Shown: piece after piece, positions 21,801-33,293 of the stretch | Layout of the letters: each line of letters begins with the position of its first letter | Numbering within the stretch: the stretch's first letter is position 1 | Notes under the pieces: generated by a model | The model's input: the letters and a program-made list of their open reading frames with translations, nothing else | Told to the model about the DNA's origin: nothing | Database searches by the model: none | Translations under genes and position numbers: made by a program | Assembly (NCBI GenBank): GCA_012295275.1 | Contig: CM022671.1 | Coordinates: 19,648,456 to 19,712,455, forward strand | DNA length: 64,000 nucleotides | DNA from: Chrysomallon squamiferum | Lineage: Eukaryota; Mollusca; Gastropoda; Neomphalida; Peltospiridae | Direction: 5' to 3'

Positions 21801-22762
21801 AGACCATATTGAGTTATTATGGAAATTCTGACAAAGTTTATCATGTTTTATCATGACAGTATCCGCATTGGTGCTAAAGAGGTTAAACATGTTAACCAGT
21901 GCAAGACATTATGCAGTGTTATGCTAGTGTATTAGAAAATAAGTTAAATTAGTCGGTATGTTCCTCTGACAACTCTTACTATATATCAACTAATGTGTTA
22001 GAGATGGAGAAAAGTAGAACAAGGAGGAGTATTTAGACTAGCAGTATATCCCTGGTGTAAGTAACTGCTATATTGTGTGTAATTTTTTAGACACTGAGAA
22101 AAATTTAACAATGTTAAGCAAGCAAATCATTACTACTAATATTATCACATGCAGAGGTTAAATAACAATGAGCTAATTTACAGAAAGTTGTACTTGTTAC
22201 ATTAGTTATATTAAAAATTTGCTTAGAAATATTTGTAGTGGAATTAAAATTGTCCAACTAGTTTAGCATTGTAGCCAGTACAATCCCTTTTATACTAAAA
22301 TTTACCTTGTCAATAAATTTGATCTGAGAAAAAAGGAATTATTACTTGTTTGTAGGACTGACATAATTTGTTTCAGATTGCAGAGAAAGCTGGATTGCCT
22401 AAAGGAGTGTTTAATGTGGTAACATGTTCACGAGAAAGAGCTGCATCAGTGGGCAAAATTCTATGTGAACATCCCATGATAAAGAAAATTTCTTTCACAG
22501 GTTCAACTGTTGTTGGGAAAGTAAGTTAAAACATTTGAGATTGGTTACTTTTCTTTCTTTCTTTTCGTGTGGGTGTGAGTACAATGTAAATTTTGTTACT
22601 TTTGCTGATTTGTTATAAATATATTAAATGAATTCACAGTATTTGGTAAAGCATGTTAACAACTTGTTCTGACAAAGAAGTTTAATTATTATTTTTATAG
22701 AGATATATATTTTTTAAAAAACTGAATATATATATATATATTGCAGCTGGTACAAATATAAG

Positions 22763-22814
<52 letters not shown>

Positions 22815-25800
22815 CAAGCATTTGTGAAGATTTTTCTAATATAATTTAGGATCTTGAAAAACAACAGAATTCCTTCAAAAGAATCTGAAAAGGGGCCGTA
22901 AATCCAATCACCTTGAACAAATAACAGTCATTTCTAGATATATGAATGAAGATTCTTGATTCGTTTCATTAAATAGATGTGAAATTAAAAATATTTTTTT
23001 ATTAATGTCAAATTCCTTAGCAAAATGCCGTTGTCAGTTGTTTTCCTGAAATTGCTACCAGTACACCCACAGTTTTTTAGATTTTGCAGCTAATACGTAG
23101 GATAAACAGATATAATAAAAGATCCTGTATTGCTAAATGATATAATGCAAAAATTGTTTTATTTCTAAATCATTAGTAATAAAATATGCTAAAGAATTAT
23201 TCAATAAATAGTTAATTGGTTCATTATGTTTGAATTTTACTCATTCCTGTCTGTTCTAGATACTTCTTCAGCAGAGTGCTAATACAGTGAAGAAAGTTTC
23301 TCTAGAGCTTGGTGGCAATGCTCCTTTTATTGTGTTTGACAGTGCCGATGTTGATGCTGCTGTTGCTGGAACATTAGCAAGCAAATTCAGGTGTTCTGGT
23401 CAGGTAATCATGTCAGTTCATCATTCTGTCTGGTAATATCATGTTCTTAGAGAATTAATCTCACATGTCTGTTTAGAAGCTTCAGAAAAAAGATTTTCAT
23501 TTGATCGGAAAAATCAGGTTCTTTATAAATCATGATTATTCTTGACCATATGTGGATTATTTCTCTGTATTCATTCATTTGCTGAATAAATATAGAGGTC
23601 ATTATGCTGCAGCATTCATACACTCAGACCTATCTTCAACCAGTGTTTTGTTCTGTGCACTCAGTATTATCCTAGCAAAGTAGCTTATTTATTTTACTTT
23701 AAATGTAATCCCCAATGATAAAAATTATTATAAATTTTTTATAAAATATTATTTCACCTACAAATATATATTGTGATTCCTGTCATTTATTTTATTTTTA
23801 ATTTATGTACTATAGAGTTTCACATTCAGACATATTCATACTATTTTCTTCATAATTATTCCTTGAACTCATAATGTAATACTCATTTGCTGTTTCACAA
23901 GTGTCTATCAACTTATTTGACTAAGATTGTAGTATATATTTTTCAAAGATCACTTTTTGCTAAGAGTACAATGTAATGGATGTCATTATTCAAAAAATAT
24001 TCATATATATTGACAACAGTAGTTTATAATAAAGTGTTGTTAAAAAAATATTCATTTTCTTTTTCAGTATTACTTCCATCTATTTTTTACTTTGTTCTCA
24101 TACTCATATAATATATTATATTTTGTTATCTGTATATTACTGTTTTAATATATAGATAAATATAGATATATATACAGAGAGACAGATAGACAGACAGACA
24201 GACATAAATATATCTTGATTACAATATTTTATCATTTAGTTTTTAGTCAAACTTACATAATTATAATTTATATCTGTATTTACTGTTTTACTTACTAACT
24301 TGATGTTGGCATATTTATATATTTTAATACTTACAGACATGTATATGTTGCAATAGAATTCTGGTACAAGAAGGAGTCTACAATGAGTATATTACTAAAC
24401 TTGCTGAACAAATGAAACAACAATTGAAAGTCGGTGATGGATTTTCAGAAGACACAACACAGGGTCCACTAGTTAACAAAAGAGCTGTACAGAAGGTAAA
24501 TGTAGTTTAGTTTGTACATTTTTCACTGGCTGAATATAGATCTATTTAAAACAGAAATAAACATTAAAAATATACAAAATATCAATAAATGTTTTAAAAA
24601 TGTAAACTATAAATCATTGCATAATATCTAAATAAATACATAAATCAGATAAATGGATATAATATAAAGAAATATGCAAAATATAAGCAAATGCATAAAA
24701 TATGTAAGAATAAAATAAAAATAAAAGAATATGGAAAATATAATTGAAAGTACAAAATTGTAAGATATAAATAAATCTGTAAAGTATGCAAAATATAAAT
24801 GAATAAATGAATTTTCAGAAAAAATCCTGAACTGAGAAATCATGAAATTATACAAACACTGTTTTGGGATGGGGTTTTTTTGTTTCTTTTTATTTATTTT
24901 TTTTATTTTATTTTATTTTTTTAGTAAATTTTTGTTATTGTTTTTGGATTTATTTGTTATGTTGCTGATCTCCATTTATATATTCTTTTTTTTATTTATT
25001 TATTTATTTATTATTTTATTTGTTTGGGTTTGTTTTGTTTTTAGGTAGAGGAGTTAGTAAATGATGCCACCAAAAAGGAGCAAAGATTGTGCTGGGAGGC
25101 AAACGTCATGAAAAGGGAGGTAATTTCTTTGAGCCAACTCTGATGCAAGATGTCTCGCAAGAAATGCGATGTACAAAAGAAGAAATATTTGGGCCTATTG
25201 CTGGTGTTATGAAGTGAGTAATTTTAATATATATATTTATGTATGTATGTATGTTTCACATTTCATTAAGTTTTCATTAACATACAAACTTCATCTTCTA
25301 GTATTTAATTGTGTTCTACATCATTTCAAAGCAAAATTTTATTCTATGAAAATTTTGAGAAGTTATGTTTGATTTCATCTTTTAAAATACCATAGTCAAA
25401 TAATAATATGTTGTTTTAAGTTTAAAATGCACTTTTACTCTCTCTGCCATAGTTATTCTCATTATATGATCCAAACTAATATTTTGAATTTTGAAAAATT
25501 ATTTTTCCAGATTTAAGACTGAAGAAGAAGCGGTTGCTATTGCTAATGCAACAAATGTTGGTCTTGCAGGTAATAAAATGTTACAAAGAAAAGTATTTAA
25601 TAAAAGTTTCACTTGATACTAGTTTAATTTACATTATTAACGAAGAATGGCAAAATTGATAAGACCAAGAAAATTATCATTCTTCCGTAACTTCTTTTGA
25701 TATTAGATTTAATTTTCACTGCTGATAAAGAATGGCAAACAAAAATTCACCCAAGGAAGCTGTCATTATTCCTTAATAAGTCTGATCATAATAGCAACAT

Positions 25801-26656
25801 TGCTTATTTATCTTGCAAATGAATGATTCTTTCAAGGTTTATTTGACATTTCTGTGTAGGATACTGATTTTACAAAATACTTGAAAATTGGAGATGCTAT
25901 GCATTCATATTCTTGTATGTTATCATTAGGAAAGATTAGCCTCAGCTCTAAATATAAACGCTGACTTGGATGTATTAAAAAAAAAACATGTTTTTAAAGT
26001 GTATAAAGAAATGGTCAAAATAATTTCTTTATACTTTATGTTACTGTTTTATTATATTAATGAAAAACAAATTATAACAATAAAGTAACATTTGAATGTT
26101 GCTTTTTTAACCTTTCAAAGCTGCTGTTCTGAAATTATCATATACATAATAAAACAAAAGCTATAATTTATTTTCTGACAGCTCAGAAAGAAACCAGAGT
26201 CAATTAAAATGTCCTGCATAACATCATCACTACAGAAGAAAATGGCTGCTTCCTGATTTTTTCACCTCAACCCTTTTGTTGTTATACTTAATCATTGTTT
26301 GGACAGCAAAAAAAAAAACACAAATAAAATAAAACTTGGATTTACACAGAATATATTTATGCTATTTCTTTGTATCACCTAAGATACACTTTAAATTGTG
26401 TTGTTGTTTTTTTGTCATTATAAATATACTTTAAATATTTATTACAGCTTATTTTTATTCACGAGATCTGGCTCAAGTATTTCGTGTCATGGAGAAACTG
26501 GAGGTTGGAATATGTGGTGTCAATGAGGGTTTGGTTTCCACAGTACAGGCTCCTTTTGGAGGAGTGAAGGAGTCTGGAATTGGACGGGAAGGGGGCATAC
26601 ATGGAGTTGATGATTACCTTCAAATAAAATATGTGTGTCTTGGAGGGCTGAAATAA
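18887..26656 (+). CDS. ALDH5A1: Succinate-semialdehyde dehydrogenase, mitochondrial (frameshifted in exon 9)
   Basis: It oxidises succinic semialdehyde to succinate with NAD+ in the GABA shunt of the mitochondrial matrix. Exons: 18887-19055, 19732-19853, 20535-20618, 21019-21189, 21604-21720, 22377-22520, 23260-23403, 24337-24495, 25045-25213, 25511-25569 and 26448-26656. The product would be about 515 residues, against 535 in human. The N-terminus is basic and hydroxylated, fitting a mitochondrial presequence. Motifs: FTGST at about 261-265, general-base Glu in LELGGNAP (about 285), and catalytic Cys of GQTCIC (about 319) with the second Cys of the redox pair known in the human enzyme. It ends in KYVCLGGLK. 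Exon 9 is one base short: AAAAAGGAGC needs one more G near 25077-25078; as written the frame stops at TGA 25141-25143. The start ATG directly follows an acceptor-like ttacag, so a 5' UTR exon may lie upstream. Confidence 0.92.
19236..19497. mobile_element. Small non-autonomous DNA transposon (MITE) in dehydrogenase intron 1
   Basis: The left end catggccgtaac and the right end gttacggccctg are inverse complements except for one base, and similarity continues inward (gtgaggca / tgcctca). The 8-mers just outside (tgtatgtg at 19227-19234, tgtatctg at 19498-19505) match at 7 of 8, but the local sequence is GT-rich so this is weak. About 262 bp, no coding capacity. hAT-type is possible. Confidence 0.7.
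22767..22812. repeat. (TG)n microsatellite in dehydrogenase intron 6
   Basis: About 23 GT units lie between exons 6 and 7, preceded by a short (AT)n run. Confidence 0.95.
25613..25785. repeat. Diverged tandem duplication (about 84 bp unit) in dehydrogenase intron 10
   Basis: Unit one starts ttgatactagtttaattt at 25613 and unit two ttgatattagatttaattt at 25697. Both carry gaatggcaaa and a catt.ttcc.taa end. The copies differ at many positions, so the duplication is old. Confidence 0.7.
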
Positions 26657-27600
26657 GCAGCATTAATGTTTGTGCATGAGAAAGATTATTTTATGAAAAA
26701 ATAAGTTGTTATTTGAGAAAAAAATGTATTATTTGGGTAAACAGTGTTGATAATATTTTTTATTTGTTTTCTCTTCATTTTTGTATTCTTCTTTCTTCAC
26801 TATTATATTATTAATATTAATATTATTATTGTTTTCATTATTAGTATTAGTATTATTATTTACAGCTGACAAAACTAACAAAAAGTTTCTACTGAAGACT
26901 TACAAATCCAAGTTCTCAGATACATTTGAAGTGTGCACATGAAATTAAAATTCAAATTTTGAAATCATATAGAATATGTATATAAATTAAGAAGGAACAC
27001 TCCTAATCACTCTGGTATAAACTAACAATACTTATTTTTGAAGGTTCTATTTGTTTTTTATGTAAGTATTTTTTGATAATATTAATTTAAAAGATATTTG
27101 TTTTATTTTGATGTTTATTTCACATGTATGTATATGACAACATATTCAAATTTCACTTAATTTTATACAAGAACACTCAGGTATGTATATCCTGATTAAG
27201 TGAAAACCACAACGATGTAAGTACATCAGAACATTTTTTTAAAAGCTTAGATAAAGAAGAAAAATTCATTTTGTTGTTTTTTCTTTTAATTTTATTATTA
27301 GCTATTAATGCAGTAAGTATCATTTTGTCAGTATAAGGATTTCTTCAGGGAATATTTGTTATAATTTTTAATTTTTAATTATGTTTTTGTTTTAATTATT
27401 TTATTTTATTTTATTTTTATTTTTTTTAGAAATGGAATTGTTTTTGTACATAATTATTAGCATCTGATGAAAATTACTGTGGTAGATTAGTGCAATAACA
27501 GTTGTAATCATTTTAGGTAATTTGCTCAGATTATTTATTACAGATATTATGATAATGTAAAAGTCTGAAATATGATACAAATTAAAGGTAATAAAGATTA
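26657..27600 (+). terminator. Dehydrogenase 3' UTR and candidate poly(A) signal
   Basis: The first clean AATAAA that could end a moderate 3' UTR is at 27590-27595, about 930 bases after the stop codon. The sequence between has short ATT and poly-T runs and no coding signal. The assignment is tentative. Confidence 0.35.
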
Positions 27601-29693
27601 AATATGTTTGTTGTGTTGTTGTTTTTGTCAGTTAAAATATATTCATTATGCAGTATTCAGATGTAAATGACTTTGTATTAATAAAAAGATGAAAAGATGA
27701 TTTTGATCGCATCAGACTATGTACATAACTCCAGATAAAAGCACAAGACAAAATTTCTTTTCTCTCTCTCTCTCTCTGGAATCATACAGAACTCCAAACA
27801 AAAACAATAATTATATAGAGATGTATATATGAATGTATTATTTGTATGTTTAGTGTTTGGTTCATAGTCATGAGTAATAATGTAAAATAACAGTGTATCA
27901 TGAGCTAAACTATAAAAGGTATTTTTAAAAGCACTGTATCATAAAATTCTTGACTGGTCATGATTATATAGGTGAAAGCTATTGAAGTGTTTAATTTTTA
28001 ACGTATCCATTTAATGTTTATATATATATATATAAATAAAACAGTGCGTAAAAAAGTAAAGTTTGTGAATAACTTCTATAAATAGGACATTTATAAAACG
28101 CAGATGCCTGAGATGGTATTTAAAAATCTGATTAATCACGAATTGCCGAGGTCATGTGTTTGTTAATAACACTTCCATTCTTGAATTAATGCTGCGCTAA
28201 TTCTACAACGTTTCAGTTAAATTCTAGAACATTCTAAGTTCTGATAAAAGAAAGAAGACGACTGTTTTTTCTTACCTTGGACAAGTTGGGGTGGGTTCTT
28301 CACTCGCGTGTCTGTGTTCTCATTATTTTTAAATAATTTCCAAAACAAAAATAAATCTTCGATAAACTACGGAGAATTCATCGTTTCAAAATGGTAGTCT
28401 GGTGTCCAAGGTAAGTTTATTGAGTCTAAATTATATAAAAAATTCAAATTATCCATTTATCTAATAGTAATATTCTAATAATAGTCTGCCAAATTTCATA
28501 CAAATATTTAGCGTATCAGATAGTTATTTTTGGACACCTAAATGAGAGATGTTCTTAGCAAACGACAAAAGAAAAAAGAAAACGACGCAGCTACAGCCGA
28601 TGTTTTTTGAGTTCGATGTTTCGTTTATTGTATTTGTTATGTTTTAGCATTAAAACATAAAGTTCATTTCAATTTCCAAACAATGTATTTCGTTTCAAAA
28701 ATTGCTACGAACAAAACTGACGCACGCTCCCGGTGACTTCATATAATAATATCTCCCCTATTCCGGTTCCCTTAAACATCGTAAACTGTAACAATGTTAA
28801 CTATAACACCATTTAAATACAACACGTTTGAGTAACCGAGACTTTATATGATTATAAAGCAAGGAATATGTGTTGCGTTGTTTCTAAACCTATCAAAAAC
28901 TCAGATATAGTTAATGCACACTGGTTTGATAATGTGAAATGTTAGATCTGTTAAATGAAGACATAAGGAAAATGAACACTAATTAATGTTGTTAATTAAC
29001 TTAAAAAAAAAAAAAAAAAAAAAGAATGTTAGCAAAAAAATTGAATATGTATTAGAACTCATCAGACATGAAAAATGCTTCATTTTTTTGTTGTTTTTTT
29101 ATTTTTTATTTATTTTTAAATTATTATTTTTTTTTATTTATTTTTTTTTTTTTTTTTTTTTTTTTTTATATTTTTTTTGAGGTTTGTGTTTTAAAAAAAT
29201 TCACAGAAACGCTTAAAAATTCTGTACAGCTTTAGAACTCATCAAAAGCTTCATGTATTTTGGATTAAAGCTTTTAGATTTTCAAGGTTTGTGTTTCAAA
29301 ATGACAGAAACGATTCACAGTTTCTCAGTAAATTATGAAGGACAATTACCCGCAGATTTTATTCCGATAAAAATTCGTTACTTTATCAGTATCAGTGCTA
29401 TCAAAGAGATCTTGGTGTTATTTTAATATGCATTTTTTTGCTCTTTCATTTAAATATAACAGTGTTTTATTTTGTTCATGCTGTAACAAATACTATTTTT
29501 AGTATAATCTGTTCAAATAGATTATTAAGGTGCCATTTTTGAAGAGAATATTTATTTAGTGAAATGCTTCTTTAAAAACGAATTAGTTCTGTTTGACTAA
29601 ATTTGGAGGCAATGATAACGTAAATATAACTCTCACTATATTTACATATTTAAACATACATTCGTTACAATCACACATATATTACACGCAGTA

Positions 29694-29731
<38 letters not shown>

Positions 29732-30165
29732 AACACGTAAAATTATATGTGTACATACATATAAACATAAAAAGACGAAAATACAGTAGAGATATGGAAA
29801 TCTGTAATAATAAACAGCACTTTTGGAGAGAAATTTACCAAAGGTTGAAAACTAAAAGGGTTTAAAAATATTTATGTTTCCTGTATACAGATACCCTCTG
29901 AGAAATAAATTATTATTATTTGCTATAATTTACAGCTAATTTATATTATACCAGGATTGTATGGTACTGATGGACTGAGGATACGGAAATTGTTATGTTC
30001 TCTCAGTTTATCGTGATATTTATTTATTTATTGTTTTGTTTTTGTTTTGGGTTTCTTTCTTCTTTCATTTTGTTCTTCTTTTTTTTTTTTTTTTTTTTTT
30101 TTGTTCGATTGTTTATTTGTTGGTTTGTTCTTTTCGATTATTATTATTATTATTATTATTACTTT

Positions 30166-30208
<43 letters not shown>

Positions 30209-30870
30209 TTATTTATTTATTTATTTATTTTTATTTATTTTATTTTTTTTTTTTTTTTATGTGAGCGTTTCTTAAATTTCTCTCAACGAAATAATGTCAC
30301 GGTAGAAAGCTAATGTCTTCCGTCAGGGTCAGGTATTGAGATAAGTTTCGATATGTTTTTGGTTATTATTTTATAATTAGTAAAAGTTAGTGTCAACACG
30401 TTGGGAATTCAATCGGAAATTTAAAAAATGGAGTATGCAAAATGTTGCATTTTATATATAAACCTGCTGTGTATAACAATTTGTAGAAATAAAATAAATA
30501 AAATAAAGGAATAAAGGTGCTCATTATCTGGTTTTAATTTATTTTTAGTCAGCAACATTTATAAAAAAAAAAAAAAAAAGAAAAATAAGTTATGGCCCTT
30601 CCAAGGTTGAGTCAGATTTTAGGCAGCCATAGACAATGCATTATGAACAAGATTTTTGAGTTGCAAAAACCAAAATGTGCAAGCATTGGCTGACGTACAG
30701 CCTGTATCAAGACAAACGTTGATGATTTACATCTCATTTTCGGCCCATGCAGTTGGAAATTTCTTCTGATTTTGTTCAGCAAGCTGAAAATCGAATTTTG
30801 TTAGCGTCATAGGATCCATTAGGAATATATGTAAATATATGTATATTTATACATGTATTTGTATATCATT
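27601..30870. other. Intergenic sequence, low complexity
   Basis: Apart from the 28200-28420 block nothing coding is seen. Repeats: (CT)n near 27763-27778, poly-A at 29002-29023, poly-T about 29128-29167, (AC)n at 29697-29727, and T/TTTA tracts with (TTA)n at 30077-30260. Confidence 0.6.
28200..28420. promoter_or_regulatory. Candidate promoter/5' UTR exon region, both strands with splice-donor-like sites
   Basis: The block is less AT-rich than its surroundings and contains CpGs. On plus, ATGGTAGTCTGGTGTCCAAG (28391-28410) ends at a consensus donor gtaagt. On minus, a matching tgtccaag|gtaag lies at 28271-28283, so the 13-base words form an inverted pair. The plus donor could join the kinase 5' UTR acceptor at 45409, but no transcript evidence is available. 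Confidence 0.25.
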
Positions 30871-30877
30871 TTCATCT

Positions 30878-30984
30878 GTGAATTGTAAGTATAAAAACTG
30901 AAGTATCCATTAATGAATAATCTATTTTTACTAAATATATTTAATACAAATTTTTACTTCATCGTCATCGCAGGAAAAATGTTT
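30878..30984 (+). repeat. Dispersed repeat, copy A of an inverted pair
   Basis: This copy reads ctgtgaattgtaagtataaa through gcaggaaaaatgttt. The inverse complement recurs at 34397-34507 with high identity (for example aagtatccattaatgaataa is shared exactly). Similarity stops at the outer end of the ggaaaaatgttt word. Confidence 0.8.
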
Positions 30985-33219
30985 CTCCTCAATTTTTCTC
31001 CTCTGCCTCTGTGAAAAACCTTGCATATCTTACAGCTTTGTGGGAAAGATTTTAATTCCCGACTCGGTGTCTTTTCTTAACGACACCTTTTCGGAACATG
31101 AAAAGCATCAGTTGTTTTTCGCAGGTGTGTACCATCTTTAGCAGTCTCTTCAGTACATTTCCAGATATCTGTTAATACCTGTCTTCGATTGCCCTTCTTT
31201 TGGTATGTTTCACCATCCGTTATTCAATTAATCAATCAGTCAATTAGTCACAGTATTTTTGAATGTCCTGTTGACCATTTCATTGGTATTCCGTCAGCTT
31301 TAGGTATGGCTAATAAAAAAATAAGTGAACAAAAAATCGGAAAGAAAATAATTTCTACACAGATAATTGTAAGATGACCTAAACTGCCTCTGTTTCCCCA
31401 AATTGTGAAAACAATTTTAAATTTTCTATTCCCACAATACTCAAAGAAATTTTTAAAATTAAGAAAACTGAATACATTATATCTTAACTGGATATATCAT
31501 CTCATCGTGCAACAAATATAAAAATGACATGTTAACAATGGAGAAAACAGCAACTGAAAAAATTGCTGAGGTTTAAATCCATATTTAGCATTGAAAGAGA
31601 CTATATCTGTTTCCAATACAGTAATATGACGTGTACGTGATGCCATTTTATAGATCGTGTAAAAACTAAGATCCGCGCGCACGTATGCATACAGGCAGAC
31701 ATATACAATAAATAAATAAAAAAAAAAAAAAATTAAAATAAATAAATGGCATAAAATAAAATAAATTAAACAATGAAAATGAAACAAGATCAGTATATAC
31801 AATTCGTAGAAAATGCCGTGTGTGCTAACTAAAGAAAATGTGTTTTTTTCTACTTTCAGTTTTCGAAATTCTGTCGTTGTAACGAGTAAGCAGGCGTTTC
31901 ATTACCAGAAACAAAAAATACAGGTATATAATTGTATTGGTTTTATGCTCATTATTTTAAGTTTTGTTTGTTTTGGATGTTTCATAGTGAACTACTAGAA
32001 AAAGTTTCAGAATGCTGTTAAGTTGCAATTAAGAAATATTGGTATACATTAAGTGTCTAGCAAGCACAACTACGCCTTAATTTTGTTAGTTTCCTTATAG
32101 CTTTTTTAATGAAATCAATTTAATTTTGAAAATCATGTCCGACATAATCATACAGCCTACGTCATTTCTAAAATACTGTAAACGCTTATGTTCTGGATAT
32201 GCTGTTACATAATGTTTATTTGCACAGGGTATTAGACAGATAAAAATTGAGTTAAGAAACAATCCATAATAATTACACTTATTAGTTTTAAAAATCGATA
32301 CCATAAGCAAATTATTAAATGTAGAAACACACACAGACACAAACGTGCGCATTCACACAATCACGCACGCACGCACGCACACACATATATCATCCATAAT
32401 GTATAGTTCAGGAATTACTATGTTTTTCGTAAGTGCCAACTATTTATGCGTAGTTTTAATCTTAATTTGTAGTTTTATTTACTTTTTGTTTTGTTTTTTT
32501 CTTTTTTGCACGTCTATGCCAGACTGGTGTGTGAAATACATAGCATGCTTTTTCAGACCAAATAATAGCATCATTATGTAGATGGTCACTCGTGGAATAA
32601 AATTTAATGGTCTCTCGCAGTTATCAAAATAAATTAAACACAAAATATGTTTACACACAGAGTAGTACATAAGTAAAATTAAAATGCAGAAAGAGCCTGT
32701 AGTAGATATTTGTATATGATTTATTTTCATTTGAATGTGAAATATTTTTACGTATAACATCTAAAACGGAGCAGGTTACTTGCTGTGTGTTTCATCAAAT
32801 ATAATATTATGAAGCAAACTATTAACTAAAAGGTAGCTTCTGTACGTTTTACAATATCTTGAATGCTAAAGATAAGTTTTATCTTTAACCTTGTTTGTTG
32901 GATTTTTTTTTTTTTTTTTTTTTTCGACTTACGTAGTGTAGTGTAAAAATCGAAACTAAATTTTTCTAGGTAACGATCTGAGTAAATTCAAATAAATATA
33001 AAAAAAAATGTAAACTAAAACGACTATTGATTACTCTACGGTAATTTTTCAAGACCACTGCATATTAATTATGTGCTCTGTTTTAGTAAATTAATTTAAC
33101 TTAACTTCAAAAGCATTTTTGTTGCGACATTAAAAACATTAATTATAGTAATACATCTTCCTCTTTTATTATAATCGATTCAGTATAATGACTAAAAAAT
33201 GAAAAAAAAATACGATAAC

Positions 33220-33293
<74 letters not shown>

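Noticed and set aside
31497..31802. 101-residue minus-strand frame
   Set aside because: It has no recognisable motif, a hydrophobic low-complexity start, and no splice or promoter context.
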